Assembly (NCBI GenBank): GCA_012932295.1
Contig: JAAONU010000001.1
Location: 56,827,693 to 56,891,692 of the forward strand
Direction: 5' to 3'
Length of the DNA stretch: 64,000 nucleotides
From: Cyclina sinensis
Lineage: Eukaryota > Mollusca > Bivalvia > Venerida > Veneridae
A program made the position numbers and the translations under genes. Shown piece by piece: positions 10,408 to 22,840 of this stretch. A model generated the notes under the pieces. That model was given only the letters and a program-made list of their open reading frames with translations, ran no database searches and was not told where the DNA came from. Positions within the stretch are counted from its first letter, which is position 1. Each line of letters opens with the position of its first letter.

Positions 10408-13064
10408 TAGCTTTTTAAAATCTAAAACGGCCAAAGCAAGACATTCAAATTGAATTTGAATACAAGATTTTATTTTAATGCAAAATTTCTATAATCATTT
10501 ACAAACAAGTTTTCTCATAGTTCATTAAGTTACATGTATAACTGTTTGTAAATGTCTTGTTTGGTATTATTACACACTAAAACGTTTTTGAAATATATAA
10601 AAAAAAATATTGATCAAAGAACATAAATGTTAGGATAAGACTATTGTACTAGGTCAGAATTCAGATGTATTGTACTAGCGATGCAGAGTTAGAATCTATA
10701 TAATGAAGAAAAGTTATTGACAAGTCAAGATAACTTTATGTTAATAGTTACATTTATGAAATAGATTTCTGTCTTATTTTATAAGACATAAACTTCTTTC
10801 AAATAAAATGTGACATGATGTGACAAAATCAACAATCTGAACAATTTGACATCATCAAGAAAATGATGTCAGAGTTTGACATCATTAACTAATTAATGAT
10901 TTCTTTAAACACACAATGTTTCCTGCCTTCTCTGAATAAACAAAATGTGGTATCCTTGAAAAATGTGAATTAAGTCTTCGAAGGTTACTAAAACATGGAG
11001 ATGGATCACAGATTAACCTAGCAACTAGATTGCATGTTGCATGATACCTGGTATGATGTCAGTGATGTGATAGTGATTAAAAGAAATGTTATATATATAT
11101 TCCTTATTGCACTGTAAGTGTACTTTCTGGTAGTCAGTGTGTGATAAAAAGTAATTCAAAACAATCTATTATCTGAAAGTCCAAAAATCCTGAAATTGCA
11201 AAATTTGACCATATTGTTGTTAATCTCGTGACACAACCCAAATGTTTTCCATTTAACTTGAAAGGTTGTTTTTGTAGTAAAAATATTTGTGTTTGATTCA
11301 TGTTGCATATTTTAAACCTGTTGCCATATAAGTGTTTGCAAAATCTTTTCATATGTGCTTACAAGTATATCTTACAGTAGATGGTTATCATTTTAATAAA
11401 CCATTTGAATGGCTGGTATATAACATTATCTTGCATAAATGTATCAATCATAGAAGAAACATAAATGATATACATGAATGTTGTGTAAGCTATAAATGGT
11501 ACGTTGTTTTTGATTGCTTAATACATATTGTTCTTTCCAAGAGTTAATGTCAGGATTATGGTGAGTGTATGACAACATGCATAGATTTAGGAAACGGTTA
11601 AACCATTTTTCTTTTAATCTGAAAAAGATCTTCAGATGAACACCAGTTTGTGTGATTATCAAATTATAAGATTGTTGGAATTTTATTAAAGTTATTTCCA
11701 ATTCAGGGTCATCAGCATGTCCTATATGTAGAAGATGATTCGTGTATTATATCAGAAAAATATGCTACTTAGTTATTTATTTCTTCCCTTTTAAGGTTTG
11801 ATGTGTTATTACTGTAAATATGCCTCAGTGTGTGAATCTTCTTTGTTATTTATGTCAGTCTGTTTTGTTGGTTAATGCTTGGCATGACTCTTTTACTACA
11901 TGTGTAACTTTAACTGTTCAACAGAGGCTTGTATCTGATACACAAATGGCATTATAAAGCATAAAGTCAGCTGAGATGTCTGCAGATTTTTGTAAGTTGT
12001 ATTCATTCCCCTTTTTAAAATGTGATACCACACAGATACCACACAGATACCACAGACAGTTTCTGTTAACAGTTCTTAACGGCAGTTTGAAGTTTATTAA
12101 TTTGGTCATGGTGACTGCAGTTATTTGAACATACAGTTTAACTTAGAAGAATGTAATAATTTGATCACTACAGTTTAAACTGAAGAAAGCTGTCCATTTT
12201 ACACAAAATACTGGTATAAGTAAAAGATCTTTTTCTATATAATTTCTTTATTGTATGTTATATTCTTAGCTTATAATACTTTTTACAAATTTTGCACGAA
12301 GAATAACCAAGAAGAGATTACAGTGTAACATAGCATGTTGATAAATTGTTAGCTTAAGGATGGGTGATGCAGGGTGGAAGGGTACATAGCTCGGAAACGT
12401 GTTGAAGATAGCATCATCATAGGAAGTTAAGTATACCTGGAATTTGATAATTATTTCAGTAAGCCTCTAGTGGGTATTGATACGTTACGTTTCAAAGTGA
12501 AGGTTGAAACCGTGGAAAGCCCAAAAGATAAGTAGGATGGTATACTTGGAATAGAATGTACTGTATGGGAGTGAAGATTGCACTAAAAGATAGTATAAAA
12601 TACTTGTAGCTTTTATTTGTATTGTTATGTGTGATTGTGTAAGATTTGCTTGAGTTTTCTTTAACTTTGTATATACATGTATCTTTATAATCATATGAAC
12701 TATTACCTCTGGACAGGTATTGTTTTTTTTTCTATTTCTGTAAAGCACCATAAAAATAAAGGATGAATAAAAACAAGCAATATTTATTTTATGAAAGCTT
12801 AAACATCATATTCACTTGAGACTTAGAGCGTAGTTTCACTTGTTCTATATAGAGATTTTGTCGTAAAACATTCCACCCTACAAAAACAGAAAACTTGTTG
12901 AGACACCTTGTGTTTTAAAGAACTCCATTTTTTTCTTATTCATATGCTTTTAATATTCATTTCATTATCTTTATTCTTATTTGAGATTTTTGTGAATTAA
13001 AGGAGAAACACTTTCCAGCAATATCTATGAAAAAAAAAAAGTTTTTAAAAAGGGTTGTATTTTT
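10408..13064. other. AT-rich noncoding stretch; no gene seen
   Basis: No splice-linked coding pattern was found. There is a short triple repeat of ataccacacag near 12,025-12,055 and a pair of AATAAA at 12,755-12,771 that could end a long prosaposin 3' UTR. Confidence 0.5.
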
Positions 13065-13760
13065 AGCTCACCTGAGCACAAAATCCTCACAGTGACTTGT
13101 TGTGATTGCTTGATGTCCAACATGTGTCTGTCTGTCCACACTTCGATTGTTAACACTCTAGGATACACATTTTACATATACTGAGCATGGAAGTTGGTCA
13201 AGGTTTTAATCTCAGTAATTTCTAGGTCATTTTCCAATATGGGTCACCTGAGGTCAAAATCTAGGTCACTGGTGTAAATGAAAGGAAAATCTTATTAATG
13301 CTTCAGAGGCCAACTTTGTATTCAGTCATCATGATTTGTAATCAAAATGTTGTGTTGATCATTCCTAGGCCAAGTTTGAAATCTAAAAACAAGGTCATTG
13401 GCTTGAATCAAAGGAAAACTTTGTTAAAGTTCTAGAGGCTTCAGTTTATATTCAGATATCATGATTACTGTTCGAAGTATTTGTGTTGATGATGAAGTCC
13501 ATTTTGAATATGGGTCACAACTAACTTACTGGCTTGAATCAAAAGAAACTCCTGTAAACACTGCAGAGGCCACATTTTGATACAGTCTTCATGATTTTTG
13601 GTCAAAATGTTTACCTTGATGATTCATTGGTATGTTTTGAATATGGGATCAAAAACTAGCTGTTAAATCAAAAGAAGGCTCCATTAACAATCAAGGAGTC
13701 ACTTTTAGCATTCAGTCATGACTCTTTATCAAATTGCTTATCATGGTAATTTCTAGGTCG
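13065..13760 (+). repeat. Dispersed repeat beginning agctcacctgagca
   Basis: The start ttttagctcacctgagca is nearly palindromic. It is followed by gtgatt gcttgatgtcc, gtctgtctgtcc and degenerate ctaggtca/gtcaaa units. It is a longer relative of the intron 2 repeat at 1,190-1,960. Confidence 0.7.
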
Positions 13761-14329
13761 AATTCAGCACTTGTCCATCTTAGCAGATACACAGATGAGC
13801 GGTTAAGGGCCATAGTGGCTCTCTTATCTAAAGACAGAAGTGGAGAAGTTTTGTGATTAATAGAAAAATAAAAATCCAAAGTTTGATAATGTTTGTAAAT
13901 GATTGTGCTGTTTCATTACTTGTTTCTTTTTTTCATGAATAAAAATTATTTTCAATAGAACTTGTGTTTCTTCTCTGTCTTGATAATATTTATCAGGCTG
14001 GAATACTCGCAGGTAAACTGGAATGCAATTTGCTTTGTTTTTAGTATCGAGGCTTTGCATATGACACAATCCGAAAATAGACTCTTTTGGGCAGTGTTAA
14101 AATATCTGAACCCTTACTCTTGAAATGTGTTATGGAAACTCATGAAAATCTTTCAGACAGCACTAAGAAAAAGTTTTAAGAGTCAACAGACTCATTAAGA
14201 CTTCTAAAAATTTCATATTCATATAGGTCTAACAAGCAGTGGTAGACTTTACTCTCCAGTCACATAATTTATTTCTATCTCTCATCAAGACTAGCGGGGA
14301 AGTATATTTATTTTGTCTTGTCGGTTTGA

Positions 14330-14670
14330 CGCAAAGTTTGTGTGGACAACTATGACACCACCTGGTTGGTTTCAACAAAATTGCACAACACTTAACGATC
14401 TTGGGCATTTTCCGATTGATTTTTTCAGCTGAGTTATTGCCCTTTATGCATTGATTTTTCAATGGCTATCCAGACAACTCTGACTCCGGCTGGTGGAATG
14501 CATCCAACCTACATACATATGTTCGGTACCAATCCTAGCCGTGCATATTTTTCACGTTTAAGGTCCATTTATGCGTCCAGATTGTTTTAATTTCTCCTGT
14601 ACCGTCCGGCGGATTTCAGCTAAACATGACAGAAGTGATTAGTGCCAGGCAAATGCATTGATTTTCAGTA
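14330..14670 (+). repeat. Old dispersed repeat left of the Tc1-like element
   Basis: Words ccgtccggcggatttcagc and gacagaagtgattagtgcca recur in diverged form at 16,265-16,560. These blocks flank the Tc1-like pseudogene. Confidence 0.5.
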
Positions 14671-14984
14671 GATTTATTATAATACTCAACTTTTGCTTAG
14701 CACCAAACGTTTCTGACTATTATGAAAAGTATAAAAATGATTCAATTATTTATTTTGCATAGTTTGATTCAGCAATGTTTTGAGATAGCCCCAACCTAAA
14801 TGCAAGCTGTTTTATTAGGTAGGTCTCGCCACGCGGTCACGGAAAGCATGTACCACTCGTGGAAGCAAAGGCACGTTATTGTCCTTATACACCGACATTA
14901 CAAATTTATGGTCATTCAAAGGTCAGACTTTTTTACATTGGTGACTTTGACATGGCAAACGGTATGATAAGACGGCATTTGAGT

Positions 14985-15999
14985 TAAGCAGAGACGTGGA
15001 GGGATTGTTGAGCAGTGGGCCACACACCCTGTTGCGCTTGGTGTACACCACACCATCATCACCAGAGTCTGGGCAAGGTACCAGCAGTATGGTACACCCG
15101 TCAGGAGGCATGGCGGAGGCAGACAAAGGGTGACGACAGCAGCTCAAGAACGATTCTTGATTATCCAGACCCGTCAAGGACGGTTCGCCAACAGCAATGC
15201 ATCTTCGTAATGTCCTTCTTAATGCTTCTGGTGTCAATGTTTGTACTCAGATGGTGCGTAGAAGGTTGCACGAGGGTAATCTGCGATCAAGAAGACTCTG
15301 TATAAGAATTAAGAATTCCACTGACTCGTCGTCACCGCCAGGCCCGTTTGGAATGGGCGTGGGAGCATGTTAGGTGGACTAGACAAAACTAGACAAAACT
15401 GGAGACATGTTCTCTTCACTGATGAGTCTAGGTTTTGCCTAGACCTTACTGACATACGTGCGAGAGTCTATATAAGACATGGGAAAAGGTTTCAAGCCGG
15501 AAATATTGCTGAGCACGACCGCTACGGGGGTGGGTCAGTTATGGTGTGGGGAGGCACCAGCTGGGACGGACCGACTGACCTCATTGTGCTAAACAGAGGT
15601 ACATTGACTAGGCAGCGGAACATCAATGAGATGTTAGACACCCAGGTTAGACTGTATGCCGGGGGAGTGGGCTATCAGTTCGTTTTAATGGACGATAATG
15701 CGCGTCCCAACAGGGTCCGGGTGGTCCAGCTCTACTTGCAGAGGGAGGGTACTGAGCACGTTGACTGGCCAGCTCGATCACCCGACCTAAATCCAACTTA
15801 GCACCTGTGGAATGAGCTGCAGGTACGGATATAAGCTCGCAAGGTGCAACCTAAAAGCATCCAGGAGCTTGAGGCCATGTTGGTGCAAGAATGGGTCGCC
15901 ATCACCGCTAGGACTGTCAAAAACCTCATAGGGAGCATGAGAAGGCGTTGCCTAGCAGTAGTCGTTAGCAATGGGTCACACACACACTACTGGGTCTAA
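14985..15999 (+). pseudogene. Tc1/mariner-type (DD34E) transposase pseudogene
   Basis: The N-terminal helix-turn-helix part is readable as GVHHTIITRVWARYQQYG and GGGRQRVTT. The catalytic core at 15,367-15,801 has FTDESRF (first Asp), GGGSVMVWGG, LMDDNARPNR (second Asp) and SPDLNPT. After exactly 34 residues the expected catalytic Glu codon is TAG (15799-15801), followed by HLWNEL. Further lesions are a 10-bp tandem duplication agacaaaact at 15381-15400 that shifts frame, frameshifts near 15,195 and 15,310, and TAA at 15832-15834. The frame then runs to TAA at 15997. It once cut and pasted DNA at TA sites; it cannot now. I could not identify terminal inverted repeats with confidence. Confidence 0.92.
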
Positions 16000-16264
16000 A
16001 CTTGTAAACATAAATGGGGTTATGAAAATTTGGAAAACAAGTTGTGTGTCCAAAAAGCTTTGATATAGGGGGTATTCCCCTTCTCTGGCAAATAACTAAT
16101 GCAAAATCAGTAAAAAATGTAGAATTTATCCTTCAATCAAAATTATTAAACATGGAATTGACATTAAAAATCATTTGTACGACGGTAATTTAATCTCTAC
16201 CGAAAATATTCACACTGAAACATTTGATGCTTAGCAAAATTTGAGTAGTATACTTTTTATGTTT

Positions 16265-16560
16265 TTTTTTTCTTATTTCTGCTATACCCTTAGGCGAATT
16301 TCTGCCAAACATCATAAAAGCGAGGCTAGCTTTGTATATCTTCAACATTTTTGGTTCATTGATATTTTATGAGTAAAAGTTGAATTTTTTAATGCCTCCG
16401 CTATTTCGTCTATACCATCCGGCGGATTTCGACCAGACTCCACAGAAGTCATCACTGCAAACTTCACAGAAGTGATCACTGTGAGTGTCAACCCTAGTTT
16501 TGCATATCATAAACATTAAGGTGTGCAGTCGAGTAGAGGGAGGCATATGATTTTCCATTC
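16265..16560 (+). repeat. Old dispersed repeat right of the Tc1-like element
   Basis: Words ctataccatccggcggattt, cagaagtgatcactg and cgaatttctgccaaacatc match the block at 14,330-14,670 and partly repeat within this stretch, suggesting tandem ancient units. Confidence 0.5.
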
Positions 16561-17861
16561 AAAGGACAAACCTCGTATTTTTGAATTTTATCCTCTGTAA
16601 TATAAGATTTCGATGGCAATTTCTTGCTTTTTTATACTCAAAAAGAATGTGGTTGTGATTCTCTTTTCGCAGACTTTTGTAAGCAGATCTGGTCTACATA
16701 TTATTTGACAGTTACTGGAATAAATCAATGAAGTAGAAACCTGTGCTTACATGACACTGTTCCTGCAATTTACTTCGTGGAATTCACAGACTTTACCTTT
16801 CGTGACGAAAGTACTGCAAGAGTTCTGAAGTTGGTTTCATGCCACAAGTTTAGATGTGAGAGAAGGTGAACTTATAAGCTTAAATGTAAAAAGTATTAAA
16901 TGTCTGCAGAACAAAAGCGTTAACATATCATTTAGAAAAATAAGAACATAATGAAACTGCCGGGCAGTCATCCACGTGATGATTTAAGGCAAAATTTGAC
17001 ATTTTTCTCATATCTGACAAAAAAGTAGTTTGTATTAATATAATGATGTTGTCATCCAAAATTTAGGACATTTAAGATAAGATCTTGAAGTGCCCCTCGT
17101 GTTGCCAGTATGGTCTGGGTTTAAATGTCCACGCCCTGAGCAATGCTGTTGCGCGACATTCTGTCATAGTGTCGTAAATGACAGTCAATTAAGCTCTCTT
17201 AGCAATTACGGTATGCTAATATTGTGTGGCTAGTTGCGCTGAAACAATCGTCAATGGTTGTCGTTATACGGCTATTTAATTTTGGACACGCGTGCGACCA
17301 GTGGTCAAGCTTCTAAACATGTCGCTTGAGGTCAATATAGAACTCTTAATTGAAAGAGAAGAGGTTTTGATTACCCCATATCACGTGACCAAGGTCTCAT
17401 TGATTCAAGGAGCAGAATAGCGTTGTCAGTCATTGACAAATAAAAATTCAATTTTATTCATACCGTCGCACCGGTGTCGTGTTACATATGAAAACTATGA
17501 TAACGTTTTGTCAACCAGGGTCACGATACACGCGACTTTATGAATACAATTAGATAAAGAATTCACCGACTCTTTTTTCATAAATTGTAGCCCTTGGGCA
17601 AAAAAGCACGCATCCTTATTATAAATGACTTTTTTGTTTTCTATGTAAACAATACAATACAGCTAAAGTAACAACGGTGTCAAGCTCCTGTAGAGAGGTG
17701 TCATGTGTAAACAACTCAGCCGTTAGGCCGTTTTCGTTATCATTTCAACGAAACTTGCTTACAACTTGAAGATGTGGAAAATGAAAGAATATTTACAAAC
17801 AAAAAATCATTGCAAGGACGGTCTTTTAAACATACCGTATTCCAAATAGTCTGTTAGTCAT
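16561..17861. other. Noncoding stretch; nothing recognised
   Basis: Mixed-composition sequence with no long frame, no tRNA-like boxes and no tandem repeat seen on either strand. Confidence 0.5.
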
Positions 17862-18127
17862 ATAGGAGTGGTCTAGTGGTACAATCTGGATTGTTCACCC
17901 AGGGGTCGCGAGATCGATCCCCGATCTTCCACTAACATTACTTTCGGCTGAAACGTTAAACTGAGGTCCTATGTATCAGTGTTGTACACTGAGCATAGAA
18001 AAGAACCAGGGGTTTCTTTGGAATGGGATACTTTCTGTATCTTACTCTATCCACCGGAACCTAAAATAACTAATCTCTGCAGGGGGCGTCGGTCATATGA
18101 GCAACCGCAACCGACGATAAATAAACT
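17862..18127 (+). mobile_element. tRNA-derived SINE
   Basis: The 5' part looks like a tRNA: box A tggtctagtggt at 17869-17880 and box B-like agatcgatcc at 17911-17920, about 40 bases apart. A body follows with gaaacgttaaactgaggtcc, tgtatcagtgttgtacact and aagaaccaggggtttctttg, then a 3' stem cgtcggt/accgacg (18087-18116) and an ataaataaac tail. RNA polymerase III would transcribe it and a LINE would move it. The body resembles core domains shared by animal SINEs (V-SINE or MetaSINE type), but I cannot confirm the family. Confidence 0.8.
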
Positions 18128-18497
18128 CAAACAGAGAAAGATGGTATGTTATTTAAGAGATCAAATTACTTTACAGAAGAAGGTAAGAAACCAGTGACAC
18201 AATTTTATGACAGGTAAACTCTACGTGATGCAAAATCACTTTCTTGGATATATTTGTAATGAACAGAAATGGCGATGAAATAAAATTTAATAAAACAAAT
18301 GTAGGTTAATCTAGATATCAAATACTTCAGGTGAATGATACCTGTAGATACCGTTTAAACGTTATCTTTTTTGTCGTCTGCTTGAAATACTTACTTTATT
18401 AATTTTGATGCTCCCGTTGAATTAATATGATTTATGATATACGGACCACGATTTTAAATGTTACTGCAGTCTAAGTTATACCAATATACCCCAGCAG

Positions 18498-18549
18498 AGC
18501 TATTCAAAAAGTGTCTTCTTACGTTTGTAAGAAGACAACTTTAATAGCT
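18498..18549. repeat. Short perfect-stem inverted repeat
   Basis: gtcttcttac at 18513-18522 and gtaagaagac at 18527-18536 form a 10-bp perfect stem around gttt. Outer parts agctatt/aatagct extend it with mismatches. The gtcttcttac end is shared with the larger foldback at 18,629-18,769. Confidence 0.8.
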
Positions 18550-18628
18550 GTTAACTTCCATGGGGACTAGTATTTATTTATTTAAATTTTACACTTAATC
18601 GTCGTATAAGTCAAGATACATTTACTCG

Positions 18629-18769
18629 TATTTCTTCAAAAGTGCATTCTTACAGACGTTTGCTAGGACAAACAACAATTTTTCCTTGGCTTCGCCTCGG
18701 AAAAAAATTGTTGATTTCCCTAGCGAACCGCTTTCTTAACGTCTGTAAGAAGACATTTTTGATGAAATA
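18629..18769. mobile_element. Foldback (MITE-like) element, 141 bp
   Basis: Left arm tatttcttcaaaagtg, cttacagacgtt, gctagg and caacaatttttcc pairs with right arm ggaaaaaaattgttg, ccctagc, aacgtctgtaag and ttttgatgaaata. The tip ggc-ttc-gcc closes the hairpin. The left arm lacks about 14 bases present in the right arm. It has no ORF, so it would be non-autonomous. Confidence 0.85.
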
Positions 18770-21700
18770 TACCTATTGTATTTATGACAACATTTAGATA
18801 TGGTTGTTTCTTTAAGCAGTAGCGTCTAAAATCCAAGCGCAATATTTTCAGAGGGTCGACACAATTCATGATCTGGGAATATGTCAGCTTTGCTGATATG
18901 GTTCAGGAATCTTTGTAGATGAAGATGCATTTTTCTCCCTGAGAAATGATAACCAAATTATTCATTTTATAACAACTTGCATTCTTATGGCGAACTACAG
19001 AAAGTTAGCTTAGTTTCCCGCTTTTAGGGCATTGCTTTCGGTTTTGAACACGGAAAAAAGCATTCAACCGAACGCGTCACTGTTTTTGTAAAGTACAAAT
19101 GTTTGAAGTTGAGGAAAGGCCCGTAATTAATTATAAGCACTGGTCATTTTTTGCAACTTTCAATAGCACAGCATTTTTCGCTCAATTTAATTTCGTTTTT
19201 ATAAACCTTTTTCTTTCCCTTTAATTATTAATATTTCAAATAAGTAGGCATGGTTTGTTTTGTACGCACGATCTGAAGTCATTTAGGGTTAAACGACTTC
19301 TGGGTTAAATCCACCTCGCATGTCCGATTGACCCAACGTCCAGCTGTGGTCAACTCCGGCCAAGTATGGACCTTTTGTCTTGGTCTGACCTTAAGGTCAC
19401 CTGCAAAATATAATTATAAATTGGCACGCGCTTGGGTGTGTAAATAAAACAGAGCTATGTGATTTCGCGTTGATTGCAATCGAGGACCGAAAACTAGTTT
19501 ACGATGAAGTTTTACCAATGAAAAAAATTAACAGCTGAACATGACCAGTTACTTCGTATGATATGAAACCATATTCAACAAATAAACTAAAATTTTATTT
19601 AAAGTTATCATCCAGGACTTTTGTACAGAACCTATTTGAAAATACGCACGATTTTCATATCCGGAAGTCATTTAAAATATTTAAGTTTTTCTTATACACC
19701 CGAAATGAAAAATGTATGAACTAAACTGGCAAGAATGTCATTTTGTTCAGGGTGATAGCTTTAAATATCATTTAAATCCTGTTCTGCATAACAGTGCTGT
19801 CTAGTACGTATACGTCAGGCATTTAAAAATGATGCCATGCATATTTTCAGTGGTTTTATGTTTAAATGCACTACGCACAAAGTCCGTGTCTTTCAGGCGT
19901 GCAGACACAAAACGTGCACGTGACATCTCTCTAAAGCGCTCCGGTAGGAAAACACATCTTTAGTACACAAGAAACATTTATTTCCTAAGTAAAATAAAAG
20001 GGCTAACAGCCACGAGTTTCATTGACAGATACATTGAAAAGATTCAATATTCGATTTGCATTTTTACTTAACATTATACTGTAGTTCATACCATCAGTAA
20101 ACTACCATTATTTTTTTAACTAACGGCGGTTATACAGTGACATCCGCATTCAAAAAATACTGATTTTAGGAGAAGAAAAAAAAAGAAATAAAAAAAAAGA
20201 CTTTAAATTTCGTGAAAAAATAACGAAATTTGTGGTTTGATAGTAAAATCCTTCTGGTAGAAAGTTTTTCTGCTTTGTATAAAATCGGATAACATTGAGA
20301 AAAAAGTCACTGGAAGTAACTATATAACGTCAACAGAAAGATAAAAAACTTCTACTCATTTCCCCATAAGTATTATTAATTTGACGGTATTATCTGCAGG
20401 TGTCATATTTCCGGTAAGGGCACGGCGGTCAATTTGTCCTTAAGACTGACAGAATTAATGGTATTCATTAAATTACACTTTAAACTTAATTACTGTAATA
20501 AAACTTGCATGCTGTGTATTTTGCATTTGAAATTGTGACACTTAAAGTGTGCACTTGACAGACTTTGCACACTGCATGCTCGTTTTAATATTTTAAATGG
20601 TCGCTACAAAACTTTTTGATGGACAGTTAATTATTCTCCCGCCATTTCTTTTTCCAGTGTTTACATTTTCATACACTGTAGTGACATTCTTGAAAACTTT
20701 ATTTCAGACTGAGTAAATTTCAAGCAGACATTAAAATGTTTGTCAGATGGTGAAAAAATATAAACTGTGACACATTCCGTTTGATTTCATCAAGATAAAA
20801 TGAAACTTAACACATTTCAACAAGAGTTGAAATAAAATATCATTACAACCAGATCTGAGATAAAATGTTATTTAATATATCATATAGTAATGTTACAATT
20901 TACCTACCTTTTTATTCAAAGGGACATAATTAGACATAATCGAATGTAACAGAGCAAGATCGGTACATACTAGTAAATATAAAAATTAACATAATTTTTT
21001 TTACGCAGCCTTTACTTCCGAGCTTTAAGCGAGGCTTCTGGTGTTGGCTAACAAGAAAGCTTTTGGCCGTACACACTTAGGTAACCCTTGAGCGAGAAAT
21101 CGGTGCGTAAGATCTTCGTTTGGGTGTTCAGGCTATCCAACAAATGGTATTTTTTAGCTCAAAGTTATTTTAAGTTTTTTTAGCAAAGCCCTTTAATTTA
21201 GTGAAATTGTCAGCGTCCCCATAGCTCCCTCGGCATACAAGTACTATTTGAATGCGTAGACTTAGTCAAGTAATCCGAGTAGGACAAGATCATAACCCGC
21301 CTTTGTAATGTTTTGACAGTATCAAAATGACTCTATATTTTTTTACTGTAACTGCCAATTTCTGTAATTTTATAATATCGCTTACATGGAAATAAACTAA
21401 ATTTAATAAAAACGGAAATGCAAATTGATAAAAGCTGAACGACAAACATATGCACATGCAAAAGCAAATTTGAGAGATATAATCATTTTTCATTTGCTCC
21501 AATTATATAATTGAAATATGATGAGATAAACTTCTATTTGTAAAATCGAACTGGAAATCAGCTGCATGATACTCTGTAACAGTGACATGTGCACGCCATG
21601 GGAGGCAGATAATTCAGGTCAGCAGTCAATTGGAACATAGTCGTCTGCCATTCTATAATCTTTTACAGTCCATGGTTTACCTAAAGCCAGTTTGTTGTTT

Positions 21701-22721
21701 TTGCTCCTTGCTTACACGTTCCAAAATTCGAAACTGGTGGTCATTTTGGTTAAATCAACAAAGTGAAAAATTAAGAAGCGTTGGGGTCAGAATTTAACCA
21801 TTCAAGTTCATCGCATAGCGGCAGAAGAGCAGCCCTGGAGTTATTCTGATTTTCAACTCTCCGTAATGAGAACATTGGCATTCTGACGGCTACATTGTCA
21901 CAGTTGTGGTATGACATGCGCGCCATATTTGCTCATGGTCCGACACGTTGTCAAGAAACAAAACACAACAAATAGAATTGAACAGATTCTTTAAATTAGT
22001 TGATTTTTCAATTAAACCATTTTGTCCATTTTCGAAATCGACACCACATGACAGATGAATTTGAGTGACCCTCCAGTCGCCAGGATGTTAATTGCCCGGG
22101 TGTCATGCGCAGTTGTGCAACTGGGCGGTGCATCTTGTACAATAAGGTAATCATAATAACCACTTGACTGCGAACAGAAGAGTCGCTTTCTGTCACCCTT
22201 TTAAAAAATAGTAACTGTAACCTTTGGTCAAATCAGCTGGTATTGACACTCGATTGGCTTCATTTTTTGTAGTGAAAATGTCATATTAACAAAACATTTT
22301 ACCATTAACAAGCCTGATTTGTACCTTTTCAAACTAATTTAATTAAACTTAAACTGTCAATTTCTGTCATGAATTGAAATGCTTTTTACTGAGAACCCTG
22401 TCGTGTGAAATATTTGAAAAGTCAAGTTCTTTTGGAGAGTGAACTGAATTGAAGACATAACTCGAAAAAAAAACATGTACACTCTCCAAGTAATCAGAAA
22501 AAAAGTAATACCCTTCATACAGAGCTGATCAGGTAATGATGTAAAATGTGACCTTTTGATAGTGTTTTATGTGCATGCCAATTATTCTTATTCGAAAAAA
22601 AGTTTTCTTTCTTTTTTCTTTCTTTCTAAACCTTTTCTCCCATTTTTGTCTCCCTATTCTTTCGAAAAAAATGCACCCACAAAACCTTTTGCTTGTGCCG
22701 TTGTTGTTGCTGATATTACTA
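18770..22721. other. Noncoding stretch; nothing recognised
   Basis: AT-rich with scattered CpG. Short frames are not supported by splice sites, domains or composition. A small inverted repeat gtgtct/agacac lies near 19,890-19,910. Confidence 0.45.
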
Positions 22722-22840
22722 CCAAGTTTCTCCAATATAGGTCGATGCCTAACGTTTAAGGTTTGACTATCTGCTTAACAATCATGTTTCTCTAGTATAG
22801 GTTGAGGCCTAACGTTTTAGATTTGACTACCAACTTAACA
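22722..22840 (+). repeat. Two-copy ~60-bp tandem duplication
   Basis: tttctcc(or t)a(a/g)tataggt.ga.gcctaacgttt followed by aggtttgacta(or gattt)...cttaaca appears twice in a row with modest divergence. Confidence 0.8.

Noticed and set aside
17862..17935. Functional tRNA gene
   Set aside because: Box A and box B are present but the acceptor stem does not close and a SINE body follows directly.
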